Origin: Azospirillum sp. B21
GTDB lineage: Bacteria; Pseudomonadota; Alphaproteobacteria; Azospirillales; Azospirillaceae
Length of the DNA: 64,000 nt
Direction: 5' to 3'
NCBI RefSeq assembly: GCF_008364825.1
Contig: NZ_VTTO01000007.1
Span: 292,352-356,351, forward strand
Positions 34,766-43,731 of this stretch are shown here, piece by piece. Under the pieces are notes generated by a model. It had not been told where the DNA came from, did no database searches, and saw only the letters and a program-made list of their open reading frames with translations. A program made the position numbers and the translations under genes. Numbering within the stretch: position 1 is the first letter of the stretch; each line of letters starts with the position of its first letter.

Positions 34766-35964
34766 GAGAAGCCGTCATCGTATCGACCGCCCGCACGCCC
34801 ATCGGCAAGGCCTACCGCGGCGCCTTCAACGATACCCAGGCGCAGGCACTGGGCGGGCACGCCATCGCCCACGCCGTCGCCCGCGCCGGGATCGACCCAG
34901 CCGAGATCGACGACGTGGTGATGGGGGCGGCGCTGCAGCAGGGCGCCACCCACATGAACATGGCCCGGCAATGCGCGCTGCGCGCCGGGCTGCCAACCTC
35001 GGTGGCGGCACAGTCGGTGGACCGGCAATGCGCCTCCGGCCTGATGGCCATCGCCATAGCCGCCAAGCAGATCGTCGTCGACGGCATGACCGTGGCGGTC
35101 GGCGGCGGGCTGGAATCGCTGTCGCTGGTGCAGACCGAGCGCCTGAACGTCGACCGCTGGCGCGACCCCTGGCTGGTCGAGCACCGCCCAGACGTCTACA
35201 TGGCCATGATCGAGACGGCGGAGATCGTGGCGGCGCGCTACGGCGTGCCGCGCGAGGCGCAGGATGCCTACGCCGCCCGCTCCCAGGCCCGTACCGCCGA
35301 GGCGCAGGACGCCGGGCGTTTCGACGTGGAGATCGTGCCGCTCACCACCACCATGACCCGCTTCGACAAGGCGACCGGCGAGACCACCCGTCATACCGTC
35401 ACGCTGGACCGCGACGAGAGCAACCGGCCGGACACCACGCTGGCCGGGCTGTCGGCGCTGAAGCCGGTGTTCCGCGACGGCCAGCAGATCCGGGAAGGGC
35501 GTTTCGTCACCGCCGGCAACGCCTCGCAACTGTCGGACGGTGCGTCAGCCAGCGTGCTGATGGAGGCGGCGGAGGCCGAACGGCGGGGTCTGCACCCGCT
35601 GGGCATCTACCGGGGCATTGCCGTTGCCGGCTGCGACCCGGACGAGATGGGGATCGGTCCGGTCTTCGCCGTGCCGAAGCTGCTGAAGCAGCACGGCCTG
35701 ACCGTCGACGACATCGGGCTGTGGGAGTTGAACGAGGCCTTTGCCGCGCAGGTGATCCATTGCCGCGACCGGCTCGGCATCGCCGACGAGCGGCTGAACG
35801 TCAACGGCGGGGCCATCGCCATCGGTCATCCCTATGGCATGTCGGGCGCCCGCCTGGTCGCCCACGCTCTGATCGAAGGCAAGCGCCGGGGTGTGCGCCA
35901 TGTCGTCGTCACCATGTGTGTCGGTGGCGGCATGGGCGCCGCCGGCCTGTTCGACGTTGCCTGA
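34762..35964 (+). CDS. Thiolase (acetyl-CoA acyltransferase)
   Basis: A 400-residue thiolase. It has the nucleophile region SVDRQCASGLMAIAIAAKQI (Cys of QCAS, about residue 91), GGLESLSLVQTERLN, the C-terminal NVNGGAIAIGHPYGMSGARL and the second catalytic Cys in VVTMCVGGGMGAAG. The start is TTG at 34762, inside the SDR stop codon (TTGA), with GGAGAGG upstream; the product then begins MREAVIVSTARTP, the family's usual N-terminus. It cleaves the 3-ketoacyl-CoA with free CoA, completing a beta-oxidation-like sequence. Confidence 0.92.
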   Translation: MREAVIVSTARTPIGKAYRGAFNDTQAQALGGHAIAHAVARAGIDPAEIDDVVMGAALQQGATHMNMARQCALRAGLPTSVAAQSVDRQCASGLMAIAIAAKQIVVDGMTVAVGGGLESLSLVQTERLNVDRWRDPWLVEHRPDVYMAMIETAEIVAARYGVPREAQDAYAARSQARTAEAQDAGRFDVEIVPLTTTMTRFDKATGETTRHTVTLDRDESNRPDTTLAGLSALKPVFRDGQQIREGRFVTAGNASQLSDGASASVLMEAAEAERRGLHPLGIYRGIAVAGCDPDEMGIGPVFAVPKLLKQHGLTVDDIGLWELNEAFAAQVIHCRDRLGIADERLNVNGGAIAIGHPYGMSGARLVAHALIEGKRRGVRHVVVTMCVGGGMGAAGLFDVA

Positions 35965-36004
35965 GCCCTCAAAAAAAGCCCACCCGAGACAGAGAGGAAC
36001 CCGC

Positions 36005-36451
36005 ATGGACCGCAAGCACGACACCCGCGCCGCCTACCCCCATTTCCAGACCATCCCGACCCGGTGGATGGACAACGACGCCTACGGCCACGTCAACAAC
36101 GTTGTCTATTACAGCTACTTCGACACGGTGGTGAACCAGTACCTGATCGAGAACGGTGCGCTCGACATCGAAACCAGCCCGGTGATCGGTTTGGTCGTGG
36201 ACACCGGCTGCAGCTACTACGCGCCGGTCAGCTTTCCCGACCGGGTCGAGGCCGGGCTGCGCGTGGCGCGGCTGGGCACCAGCAGTGTCCGCTACGAGGT
36301 CGGGCTGTTCCGCAACGATGATCCGACTCCGGCGGCCTGCGGCCATTTCGTGCATGTCTACGTCGATCGCGAGACGCGCCGTCCGGCGGCGCTGCCGGAG
36401 ACGCTTCGCGCCGTGCTGGAGCGGCTGGTCGCGCCGGCTGAAACCGCCTGA
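36005..36451 (+). CDS. Acyl-CoA thioesterase, 4HBT hot-dog family
   Basis: A 148-residue single hot-dog domain: TRWMDNDAYGHVNNVVYYSY has the Asp (MDNDAYGHVNN) typical of YbgC/4-hydroxybenzoyl-CoA thioesterase-like enzymes. Later parts are VDTGCSYYAPVSFPDRVEAG and LFRNDDPTPAACGHFVHVYV. It probably releases CoA from an overflow or end intermediate of the cluster. It lies 40 bp after the thiolase and 26 bp before the alcohol dehydrogenase gene. Confidence 0.87.
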   Translation: MDRKHDTRAAYPHFQTIPTRWMDNDAYGHVNNVVYYSYFDTVVNQYLIENGALDIETSPVIGLVVDTGCSYYAPVSFPDRVEAGLRVARLGTSSVRYEVGLFRNDDPTPAACGHFVHVYVDRETRRPAALPETLRAVLERLVAPAETA

Positions 36452-36477
36452 TCCCCCCTTCCGGTGAGGACCGAGAC

Positions 36478-37632
36478 ATGATGGACTTCGTGTTCGAAAC
36501 CACCCCCAAGCTGGTGTGCGAGGCGGGGGCGGCGACCCGGCTGGGCGAAATGGCAAAGGGACTGGGAATCCGCCGCGCGTTGATCGTCACCGACGCGGGT
36601 CTGGTCGCAGGCGGGCTGCTGGAGGCGGTGCAGGCCGGCTTCAGGGCCGCCGGCACCGCCTGCGCCCTGTTCTCCGACGTCGTGGCCGACCCGCCCGAGC
36701 AGTCGGTCGCGCTGGCAGTGCAGGCGGCGCGGGAGGCCGGGGCCGACGGCGTGATCGGGGTCGGCGGCGGCAGCTCGCTGGACACGGCGAAACTGGTCGC
36801 CCTGCTGACCGGCACGCCGCAGGATCTGTCGGACATCTATGGCATCGGTCTCGCCAGGGGGCCGCGCCTGCCGCTGATCCAGGTGCCGACCACCGCCGGC
36901 ACCGGGTCGGAGGTGACGCCGATCGCCATCGTCACCACGCCCACCAGCGAGAAGAAGGGGGTGGTTTCCAGCCTGCTTTATCCCGATCTGGCGGTGCTGG
37001 ACGCTCATCTGACGCTGGGGTTGCCGCCGCGGGTCACCGCGATGACCGGCATCGACGCGATGGTCCACGCCATCGAAGCCTACACCACCCGCCATAAGAA
37101 GAACCCCCTGTCCGACAGCCTCGCCCTGCGGGCGTTGAGCCTGCTGGCCGGCAACATCCGCACCGTCATCGCCGACGGACGCAACGTCGCCGCGCGCGCG
37201 GCGATGCTCCAGGGCTCGCTGCTCGCCGGCATCGCCTTCGCCAACGCGCCGGTCGGGGCGGTCCACGCCCTGGCCTACCCGTTGGGCGGCCATTTCCATG
37301 TGCCGCACGGGTTGAGCAACGCACTCATGCTCGGACCGGTGTTGGAGTTCAACCGGCCAGCGGCCGAGATGCTCTATGCCGAACTCGCCTCGGCGATCCT
37401 GCCCGGCAGCGCCTTTACCACGCCGGTCGAGGCGACGGATGCCTTCCTCGGCGCCATGCGCGATCTGGTCGCCGCCATGCCGATGGAGCAGCGACTGGAG
37501 CAGGTCGGCGTGCGGCGCGATGATCTGCCGATGCTGGCTGCCGATGCCATGAAGGTGCAAAGGCTCCTGATCAACAATCCGCGCGAAGTCACCTATGAAG
37601 ATGCCTTGGCCCTATACCGCCAAGCGTACTGA
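36478..37632 (+). CDS. Iron-containing (group III) alcohol dehydrogenase
   Basis: A 384-residue Fe-ADH. NAD-binding GVGGGSSLDTAKLVALL, PTTAGTGSEVTPIAIVT and metal ligands in MTGIDAMVHAIEAYTT plus VHALAYPLGGHFHVPHGLSN (three His) are all present. It reversibly oxidises a primary alcohol or hydroxy acid to the aldehyde or oxo acid. As last gene of the TetR-controlled run it may generate the acid activated by the ligase, or handle a side product; the substrate cannot be read from sequence. Confidence 0.88.
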   Translation: MMDFVFETTPKLVCEAGAATRLGEMAKGLGIRRALIVTDAGLVAGGLLEAVQAGFRAAGTACALFSDVVADPPEQSVALAVQAAREAGADGVIGVGGGSSLDTAKLVALLTGTPQDLSDIYGIGLARGPRLPLIQVPTTAGTGSEVTPIAIVTTPTSEKKGVVSSLLYPDLAVLDAHLTLGLPPRVTAMTGIDAMVHAIEAYTTRHKKNPLSDSLALRALSLLAGNIRTVIADGRNVAARAAMLQGSLLAGIAFANAPVGAVHALAYPLGGHFHVPHGLSNALMLGPVLEFNRPAAEMLYAELASAILPGSAFTTPVEATDAFLGAMRDLVAAMPMEQRLEQVGVRRDDLPMLAADAMKVQRLLINNPREVTYEDALALYRQAY

Positions 37633-37847
37633 CGGCAGGGTTCTGTTGCATAATTTGCCGGCAACCGACGCCCTGTTGTCGGCCGACGACGACCACGCCT
37701 TCACCAAGGCGATGGGCGGCTGACGTCCCTACCCTCTCCGGCGCAAACCCTCTCCGGCGTTTGTGCTGGAGCAAAGAAGGCATTGGCGATCCGGGTTACA
37801 GCGGTGCATGGCGATCCTGCCGCTCCCCCACAGCCAGACGGACGACG

Positions 37848-38369
37848 ATGCCGACCACAACCCTCCAAGGCACCCAGGCCACACGGGCCGAACCGGTCCT
37901 CGACCTCCGCGCCATCCCGCCCTACCAGCGCCACCAGTTGATCTTCCAGTCGGTGCAGGATCTGACTCCCGGCGACGGCTTCTCGCTGGTCAACGACCAT
38001 GACCCGCGCCCGCTGCACCACCAACTCCTCAGCCTGTTCGGCGCCGGTTTCTCCTGGGAATACCTGCAGCAGGGTCCAGAGGTCTGGCAGGTCCGCATCG
38101 CCCGGCCCGAAGGGGCGGCGGCCACCAGCCTGCGCGTGCGCATCGACCGCAACGGCGACGTGGCGGTCGCGGCCGACGACGCGCGGCTGGGTCCGGACGG
38201 CAGCGGCGCATCGGTTTGCGAGGTGACGGACTGCCCGCCCGGCACGCTGACGGCCGACGTGCTGTCGCTGCTGCAGGGCGTGATCCCGCCGGCCGGCGTG
38301 GTCAGCATCGCCTATGAGCGGCTGCTGGCGCGGCGCAACGGCTCCTGCTGCGGCGGCATGTGCGGGTGA
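37848..38369 (+). CDS. DUF2249 domain protein with Cys-rich tail
   Basis: A 173-residue protein. The DUF2249 core spans about residues 17-85 (LDLRAIPPYQRHQLIFQSVQ, then GDGFSLVNDHDPRPLHHQLL, then GFSWEYLQQGPEVWQVRI). The central part contains CEVTDCPPGTL and the C-terminus ends NGSCCGGMCG, a possible metal or Fe-S site. DUF2249 proteins often neighbour hemerythrin and denitrification genes; the function is unproven. The ATG is at 37848. The 215 bp before it contain no clear promoter or Fnr-type box. Confidence 0.75.
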   Translation: MPTTTLQGTQATRAEPVLDLRAIPPYQRHQLIFQSVQDLTPGDGFSLVNDHDPRPLHHQLLSLFGAGFSWEYLQQGPEVWQVRIARPEGAAATSLRVRIDRNGDVAVAADDARLGPDGSGASVCEVTDCPPGTLTADVLSLLQGVIPPAGVVSIAYERLLARRNGSCCGGMCG

Positions 38370-38484
38370 GGACAGGGGGACGTGGCGGCCGTTCCCAGTT
38401 TCGGAATGGCTGCCGCCCGCCCCGGCCGGCAACCAATCCGGCCCTACCCGGTTCTGTGTGTGACGCCCGACCAAGGAGACGCAC

Positions 38485-39387
38485 ATGGACCGGAGTGACG
38501 ACACCGTATCGCCGCAGGATCCGCGGTACAAATACCCCCAGCCGCCCTTCAACGGCCAGTCGCAGCCCTGGCCGGGACTGGCCCGCGACATGGATCCGCC
38601 GCCGGACCATGGCGAGACCAGCTACAAGGGCTCCGGCCGGCTGGCCGGGCGGAAGGCGCTGATCACCGGCGGCGATTCCGGAATGGGACGTGCCGCCGCC
38701 ATCGCCTATGCCCGCGAGGGCGCTGACGTCGCCATCAATTATTTCCCGACCGAGGAGCCGGATGCCCGCGAGGTCGTGGCGCTGATCGAAGCGGCGGGCC
38801 GCAAGGCCGTCGCCATCCCCGGCGACCTGCGCGAGGAGGCGTTCTGCCGGCAGATGGTGGCGGATGCCGTCGCCGGGCTCGGCGGGCTCGACATCCTGGT
38901 GTGCAACGCCGCGCGGCAGCAGGCCTGCCCATCCATCCTCGACCTGACCAGCGAGGAGTTCGACGCGACGATGAAGACCAACATCTACGCGCCGTTCTGG
39001 ACCATCAAGGCGGCGCTGCCGCATCTGAAGCCCGGCTCGGTCATCATCGGCACAACCTCGGAACAGTCCTACGATCCGACGCCGGAGCTGTACCACTATG
39101 CCCAGACCAAGGCGGCGACGATGAACTACGTCAAGTCGCTGGCCAAGCAGTTCGCCTCGAAGGGCATCCGCGTCAACGGCGTGGCCCCCGGCCCGATCTG
39201 GACCCCACTGCAGGTCAGCGGCGGCGCCACTCAGGAGAAGCTGAAGCAGTTCGGCGGCCAGACCCCGCTGGGCCGTCCCGGCCAGCCGGCCGAGCTTGCC
39301 GGCATCTATGTCCAGCTTGCGGCGGAGGACGGCAGCTACACCACCGGCCACATCTATGGTGCCGCCGGCGGCAGCGGCCAGCCGTAA
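38485..39387 (+). CDS. SDR-family oxidoreductase (YghA-like)
   Basis: A 300-residue dehydrogenase with the long N-terminal extension of the YghA/general-stress subfamily (DPRYKYPQPPFNGQSQPWPG). Motifs are ALITGGDSGMGRAAAIAYAR, DILVCNAARQQ, catalytic Ser in IIGTTSEQSYDPTPELYHYA, and Tyr/Lys in YHYAQTK. It is probably a stress-related NADP-dependent reductase; the substrate is unknown. It is monocistronic by spacing. Confidence 0.88.
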   Translation: MDRSDDTVSPQDPRYKYPQPPFNGQSQPWPGLARDMDPPPDHGETSYKGSGRLAGRKALITGGDSGMGRAAAIAYAREGADVAINYFPTEEPDAREVVALIEAAGRKAVAIPGDLREEAFCRQMVADAVAGLGGLDILVCNAARQQACPSILDLTSEEFDATMKTNIYAPFWTIKAALPHLKPGSVIIGTTSEQSYDPTPELYHYAQTKAATMNYVKSLAKQFASKGIRVNGVAPGPIWTPLQVSGGATQEKLKQFGGQTPLGRPGQPAELAGIYVQLAAEDGSYTTGHIYGAAGGSGQP

Positions 39388-39416
39388 GGGCACCGACGGA
39401 CGAATCCGTCCTGCCA

Positions 39417-39569
39417 TCACCCCATGATGTCCTCGCCAAGCCTTCTGCCGTTGCAGGGAATGGTCTTAGCCCCGGCGAGCTCCGAAGGCAGATGGATGCA
39501 GAGCTCGAAGCCGACCAGCAGCGCAATGCTGAGGATCGACGAGGCGATGGCGATGAAGAGGACGGTCAT
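39417..39569 (-). CDS. Possible small membrane protein
   Basis: A 50-residue reverse-strand ORF beginning MTVLFIAIASSILSIALLVG, a single hydrophobic helix, followed by a short polar tail. GGAG lies 8 bases before the ATG at 39569. It lies between convergent genes with no homology I recognise. The helix composition and SD support translation; nothing else does. Confidence 0.35.
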   Translation of the reverse strand: MTVLFIAIASSILSIALLVGFELCIHLPSELAGAKTIPCNGRRLGEDIMG

Positions 39570-39659
39570 GGGATCGCTCCATCCGGAGGCCGATTGCGAT
39601 GTCGGAGCGATCCTGAGCGCATTCCCGCTTCAGCGCTGTGGGCTGTCCCACAGGTGGGT

Positions 39660-40346
39660 TCATTTCTGACCGGGCCGGCGGGTGGCAGACAGGACGGCGA
39701 GCACCGCCCCTGCCCCCGCCGCTGTCCCCGCCGCAGCCAGCATCATGACCCAGCTTTCCGCTGCTCCCATGCCGTACAGGGTCAGCCAGCCGGCAAGGCA
39801 CCAGAGCAATGGGATGACGAGCAGCAGCCACGACCAGCGCCCGACCGCCATCAGGACAAGCCCGACCGTCGCGATGGCGGTCGGGTCCGGCGTGATGCCG
39901 AAAACCTCCGCTCCCCGCATCGGCCGGCCCACCAGCACCGCCGTCAGCGGGTGCAGGAAAAGGGCATAGAGGAACAGCCCGAGCGCCACCGATCCACGCC
40001 CCGTCCGGTCGAACGACCAGCGCATCCGCCTCCCGACCGACGCCAGCAGCACGGCCTGAAGCGCGAACAGCGGTGCGACGTAGGCTGCCGCCCAGTTGAT
40101 GGTGGCGTAGCGCTCCCACAGGAAGCTCCAGGCGACCCAGACCCACAGCACCGCAAGGCTTCCCGCGACCGCCCGGTGCGACCACGGCCGCGGCCGGACC
40201 AGGAACCACAGGATCGCGATGCCCACCAGCAGCGTCAGCAACTGCGCCGGCCAGAGTGCCTCATTGTGGCGTTCGATCAGCCGCCAGTAGGTGCGCGGGC
40301 TGAACAGCAGGAAATCCTCGGCGGAGTAGGTCCACCATTCCGGCAT
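39660..40346 (-). CDS. DUF6064-like polytopic membrane protein
   Basis: A 228-residue protein starting MPEWWTYSAEDFLLFSPRTY, then about six hydrophobic helices (AQLLTLLVGIAILWFLV, AVAGSLAVLWVWVAWSFLW, YVAPLFALQAVLLASVG, PTAIATVGLVLMAVGRWSW). The amphipathic N-terminus with the FLLFSPRTYWRLIE pattern is typical of DUF6064 proteins of unknown function. The ATG at 40346 overlaps the aldo/keto reductase stop (ATGA), so both are one operon. Confidence 0.75.
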   Translation of the reverse strand: MPEWWTYSAEDFLLFSPRTYWRLIERHNEALWPAQLLTLLVGIAILWFLVRPRPWSHRAVAGSLAVLWVWVAWSFLWERYATINWAAAYVAPLFALQAVLLASVGRRMRWSFDRTGRGSVALGLFLYALFLHPLTAVLVGRPMRGAEVFGITPDPTAIATVGLVLMAVGRWSWLLLVIPLLWCLAGWLTLYGMGAAESWVMMLAAAGTAAGAGAVLAVLSATRRPGQK

Positions 40347-41275
40347 CAGAGCGCCCTCACATGGTCGGCCATCCGTTTTCTCATCGCGGCGTCGGGCATC
40401 GGTCCGCTCATCGCGGCCATATTCTCCCGCACATGCGCGACCTGACTGGTCGCCGGTATGGCCACCGTGACGGCGGGATGGGAGATGATGAATTTCAGGA
40501 CGACCTGCGCCCAGCTGGAGGCGCCAATGTCGCCGGCCCAGGCGGGCAGCGGCTGGCCGGCCAGCCGGCGGAGCAGGACGCCCTGCTGGAACGGGCGGTT
40601 GACGATGACGCCGATGCCGCGGTCGGCCGCCAGCGGCAGGATGCGGTCCTCCACCTCGCGGTCGACGATGTTGTAGGTGAGCTGCACGAAGTCGAGCGGC
40701 CGGCTGGCCAAGATCGTCTCCAGCAGGTCGTGGCGCCGGCCTTCGGACGTGGTGATGCCGACATAGCGGAGTTGGCCTGCCGCCTTCATCGCGAACAGCG
40801 TCTGCAGATGCTCTTCCCAGGACAGCAGGTTGTGGACCTGCAGCAGGTCGAAGCGCGGCACACCCCACAGGCTGCGCGACTGTTCGATCTGCGACGGCCC
40901 GCGGCTGCCGGAGGAAATCCAGACCTTGTCGGCCGAGAACAGGCTTTTGGGCTGCCCCAGCTTCCGCAGGCCGTATCCGACCACCTGCTGGGCGGAGCCG
41001 TACATGGGAGAGGAGTCGATCATCCCGCCGCCGGCCCGGAAGAAGGCGTCCATGACCGCCGCGCATTCGTCGCGCAGTTCGTCGTCGTCCCCGACATTGA
41101 AAGTGATCCAGGTGCCGAGCCCCACGGTTGGAATCGCCTCGCCCGTGGAGGGAATGCGGCGCATCGCCGGTGCGCCGGCCTGCGGAGTGGCCTGTGCTTT
41201 GGCGAATGCCGGCTGCATCGCCATGGCTGTCGCGGCCAAAGCACCCTGCAGAAACATCCGTCTTGTCGCTGTCAT
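40346..41275 (-). CDS. Tat-exported aldo/keto reductase
   Basis: A 309-residue AKR-fold protein with a twin-arginine signal (TATRRMFLQGALAATAM, ending AFA). Barrel elements are IPTVGLGTWITFNV, GMIDSSPMYGSAQQVVGYGL, DLLQVHNLLSWEEH and VTVAIPATSQVAHVRENM. The catalytic Tyr is in DSSPMYGSA (about residue 96 from this start), and the expected Asp and His are present. A periplasmic AKR is unusual, since these enzymes need NADP(H). It is coupled to the membrane protein downstream, perhaps as its partner. The start is MTATRRM at 41275. Confidence 0.85.
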   Translation of the reverse strand: MTATRRMFLQGALAATAMAMQPAFAKAQATPQAGAPAMRRIPSTGEAIPTVGLGTWITFNVGDDDELRDECAAVMDAFFRAGGGMIDSSPMYGSAQQVVGYGLRKLGQPKSLFSADKVWISSGSRGPSQIEQSRSLWGVPRFDLLQVHNLLSWEEHLQTLFAMKAAGQLRYVGITTSEGRRHDLLETILASRPLDFVQLTYNIVDREVEDRILPLAADRGIGVIVNRPFQQGVLLRRLAGQPLPAWAGDIGASSWAQVVLKFIISHPAVTVAIPATSQVAHVRENMAAMSGPMPDAAMRKRMADHVRAL

Positions 41276-41381
41276 GCTCCCCTCCCTCACGCGGCTGTAT
41301 CGCAAAGCCTGTCGGCGGCATGGACAGTCAGGTAGTGCGCGGACGCCGGAACCGCGTTACCCTGATCTTTCGGAGAACTGC

Positions 41382-41395
41382 TTGCTGTGGCGCAA
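41382..41395. promoter_or_regulatory. Fnr/Nnr-type box upstream of the hemerythrin-like gene
   Basis: TTGCTGTGGCGCAA matches TTG-N8-CAA and differs by one base from the DUF1858 box (TTGCGGTGGCGCAA). It ends 75 bp before the ATG. Confidence 0.65.
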
Positions 41396-41470
41396 CGATG
41401 CCGGATGGGTGGGCCGGCATGCTGGCTTCAACGCCGCCCATGAAGGGTGGCAACGGTTGGAGACAAAATC

Positions 41471-41917
41471 ATGGCCAACGTCACCGTCAGCACCGCACTC
41501 TACCGCGACCACCATGCCGGCGTCGGCCAGCTGGTCGGCCGCATCGAAGCGCTGCTCGCTTCGAAGACCGTGGAGTCGGACACGGCGGCGCTCACCGCCA
41601 CGGTGCGGGAGCTGTTCGGCATCTTCGCCGTCCACCTGTCGCTGGAGGACAGCGCGCTCTACCCCCGCCTGCTCGCCCACCCGGATGCGAAACTGCGCAG
41701 CACGGCGGCGCGTTTCCAGGCGGAGATGGGGAACTTGCGGGCACGGTTCGACCTGTACCGCACGCGTTGGCCCGGACCGGTGGCGGTCGCCAAGGATCCG
41801 GCAGCCTTTGTCCGCGAGACACGCGAGGTGGTGGCTGCGCTGAAACATCGCATCGGCCGCGAGGACCGCGAACTGTACGACCTGATCGACCGCGCAGGGC
41901 TGGCCAGCGCCGCCTGA
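41471..41917 (+). CDS. Hemerythrin-like (HHE) domain protein
   Basis: A 148-residue four-helix bundle with TALYRDHHAGVGQLVGRIEA, FGIFAVHLSLEDSALYPRLL and ALKHRIGREDRELYDLI, giving the H...HxxxE...H pattern of a di-iron HHE site. Candidates for oxygen or nitric oxide binding, or iron-centre repair (YtfE/DnrN-like), are all possible. The ATG at 41471 is chosen over the in-frame 41447. An Fnr-type box upstream places it with the denitrification genes. Confidence 0.8.
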   Translation: MANVTVSTALYRDHHAGVGQLVGRIEALLASKTVESDTAALTATVRELFGIFAVHLSLEDSALYPRLLAHPDAKLRSTAARFQAEMGNLRARFDLYRTRWPGPVAVAKDPAAFVRETREVVAALKHRIGREDRELYDLIDRAGLASAA

Positions 41918-41939
41918 GAGCGACTTTTCAAGCTTAAAC

Positions 41940-41953
41940 TTGACCGACGTCAA
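41940..41953. promoter_or_regulatory. Fnr/Nnr-type box upstream of ubiT
   Basis: TTGAC-CGAC-GTCAA is a perfect 5-bp inverted repeat, 63 bp before the ubiT ATG. It is the same form as the nosR/napE box TTGAC-CGCG-GTCAA. Confidence 0.8.
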
Positions 41954-42016
41954 TGACGGCGGGCGATTAGCGGATTTGATGGGCGGCGGAATGACCGATA
42001 AGGAGGGACTCCGCCC

Positions 42017-42712
42017 ATGCGTGAGCCCATGCGTGAGCCCGCTGTCGCACCGACCGCGATTGATGACGACCGGGCCCGACGTTTCGAAGCCAGCCTGAGC
42101 CGTGCGGGGCTCGGGCTCGTCCCGCGGCTGGGGGAGAGGGTCAGCGATGCGTTGCTGGCCCGCCTTCTCCGCGTGCTGGCGGAGCGCCATCCGCGCGCCT
42201 TCGAGGCACTGCGCGAGATGCAGGACGCCTGCGTTCTGATCGAGCCGGTGGATGCACCGGTCGCGCTGATGATGCGCGTCGGGCCTGAGCTGTCCCTGCA
42301 TGCCCGGCCCCGCGGGGCGGTTGGGACCGGTGCGGCTGCGGCCGATGCCGTCATCCGCGGCCCCTATGCCCGGCTGCTCGACCTGCTGGAGGGGCGGATC
42401 GACGGCGATGCCCTGTTCTTCCGGCGCGAGCTGACCATTTCCGGCGACACCGCCCTGATCCTGGCGTTGCGCAACACGCTGGACGGCGAGGACGAGATGG
42501 ATCTGATGGCCGACGCCGCCTCCATCGCCGGGCCGCTGGCCCGCGCCCTGCCGGTGCTGCGCCGGAATGCCGGGCCGGTGCTGGACCGCGTCGAAGCGGC
42601 GCGCCGGCTGCTGCCGCCGCCGCTGCGGCGCGGGATCGAGCGGATCGGCGCGAGGATCGAAGCACGCCTGACCGGGACGGTTCCGGGGACGAATCCGGGG
42701 GCGGGGGCGTGA
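42017..42712 (+). CDS. ubiT: UbiT, SCP2-domain lipid-binding factor for anaerobic ubiquinone synthesis
   Basis: A 231-residue protein with an SCP2 sterol-carrier-like domain (about residues 70-165: VALMMRVGPELSLHARPRGA, ADAVIRGPYARLLDLLEG, RELTISGDTALILALRNTLD). UbiT carries ubiquinone intermediates for the oxygen-independent hydroxylations done by UbiU-UbiV. Two Met codons occur at the start (42017 and 42029). The stop overlaps the region just before ubiU, and the three ubi genes form one operon behind a strong Fnr-type box, matching anaerobic use. Confidence 0.85.
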   Translation: MREPMREPAVAPTAIDDDRARRFEASLSRAGLGLVPRLGERVSDALLARLLRVLAERHPRAFEALREMQDACVLIEPVDAPVALMMRVGPELSLHARPRGAVGTGAAAADAVIRGPYARLLDLLEGRIDGDALFFRRELTISGDTALILALRNTLDGEDEMDLMADAASIAGPLARALPVLRRNAGPVLDRVEAARRLLPPPLRRGIERIGARIEARLTGTVPGTNPGAGA

Positions 42713-42717
42713 GGACC

Positions 42718-43704
42718 ATGGACAATTTCGAACTGATCTGCCCGGCCGGCACGCCCGCCGCCCTGCGCGCCGCCGTCGATGCCGGGGCCGACGCGGTTTA
42801 TCTCGGCTTCCGGGACGAAACCAACGCCCGCAATTTTCCGGGGCTGAACTTCACCCGGCAGGATGTGGCCGACGCGGTGGACTATGCCCACGCCCGCAAG
42901 GTGGAGGTCTATGTCGCCATCAACACCTATCCGCAGGCGGGCAATCTCGGTCCCTGGCAGAAGGCGGTGGACGACGCGGCGCGGCTGAAGGTGGATGCGG
43001 TCATCCTGGCCGATCCGGGCCTGCTGGCCTATGCCGCCAAGCGCCATCCCGACCTGCGCCTGCACCTGTCGGTCCAGGCCTCGGCCGCGAATGTGGAGGC
43101 GATCCGGCTCTACCGCGACGCCTTCGGCGTGCGCCGGGTGGTGCTGCCGCGCGTGCTGACGGTGCCGGAGATCGCCAAGCTGAATGCCGAGGTCGACGTC
43201 GAGACCGAGGTGTTCGTCTTCGGCGGCCTTTGCCCAATGGCGGAGGGGCGCTGCTCGCTGTCCTCCTACGCCACCGGCCTGTCGCCGAACAAGCAGGGCG
43301 TCTGTTCCCCGGCGACCCATGTCCGCTACGAGCAACGCGGCGGCGCGCTGGCCTCCACGCTGGGCGGCTTCACCATCAATGTCTTCGGCGAGGGCGAGCA
43401 GGCGGGCTATCCGACGCTGTGCAAGGGCCGCTTCGTCGCCGGCGGCGCGCCGGCCTACCTGTTCGAGGAGCCGACCAGCCTGAATGCCATGGATCTGCTG
43501 CCCGAGTTGAAGGCGGCCGGCGTCCATGCGCTGAAGATCGAGGGGCGGCAGCGCGGCAAGGCCTATATCGGCGCCGTCGTCCGCGCCTATCGCGAGGCGC
43601 TGGACAGCTTCGCCGCCGGCCGGCCGGTGCCGCACATCGACCTGCAGGCGATGGTCGAGGGCGGAACCCAGACCACCGGCGCCTACACCCGCGCCTGGCG
43701 CTGA
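42718..43704 (+). CDS. ubiU: UbiU, U32-family [4Fe-4S] component of anaerobic ubiquinone hydroxylation
   Basis: A 328-residue peptidase-U32-fold protein beginning MDNFELICPAGTPAALRAAV. Cys172, 179, 196 and 235 (in CPMAEGRC, GVCSP and TLCKGRF) have exactly the spacing of the E. coli UbiU cluster ligands. With UbiV it hydroxylates the quinone ring without O2, using prephenate as oxygen donor. The ATG at 42718 is preferred to a GTG at 42709. Linkage to ubiT and ubiV separates it from the related tRNA-modifying U32 proteins. Confidence 0.92.
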   Translation: MDNFELICPAGTPAALRAAVDAGADAVYLGFRDETNARNFPGLNFTRQDVADAVDYAHARKVEVYVAINTYPQAGNLGPWQKAVDDAARLKVDAVILADPGLLAYAAKRHPDLRLHLSVQASAANVEAIRLYRDAFGVRRVVLPRVLTVPEIAKLNAEVDVETEVFVFGGLCPMAEGRCSLSSYATGLSPNKQGVCSPATHVRYEQRGGALASTLGGFTINVFGEGEQAGYPTLCKGRFVAGGAPAYLFEEPTSLNAMDLLPELKAAGVHALKIEGRQRGKAYIGAVVRAYREALDSFAAGRPVPHIDLQAMVEGGTQTTGAYTRAWR

Positions 43705-43731
43705 GCATCGGGCGGTAAGGAGCATTACGGA

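Noticed and set aside
37633..37760. Short reading frame LHNLPATDALLSADDDHAFT running to a stop
   Set aside because: It looks slightly coding and may be a gene remnant, but it is too short and has no start or SD to call.
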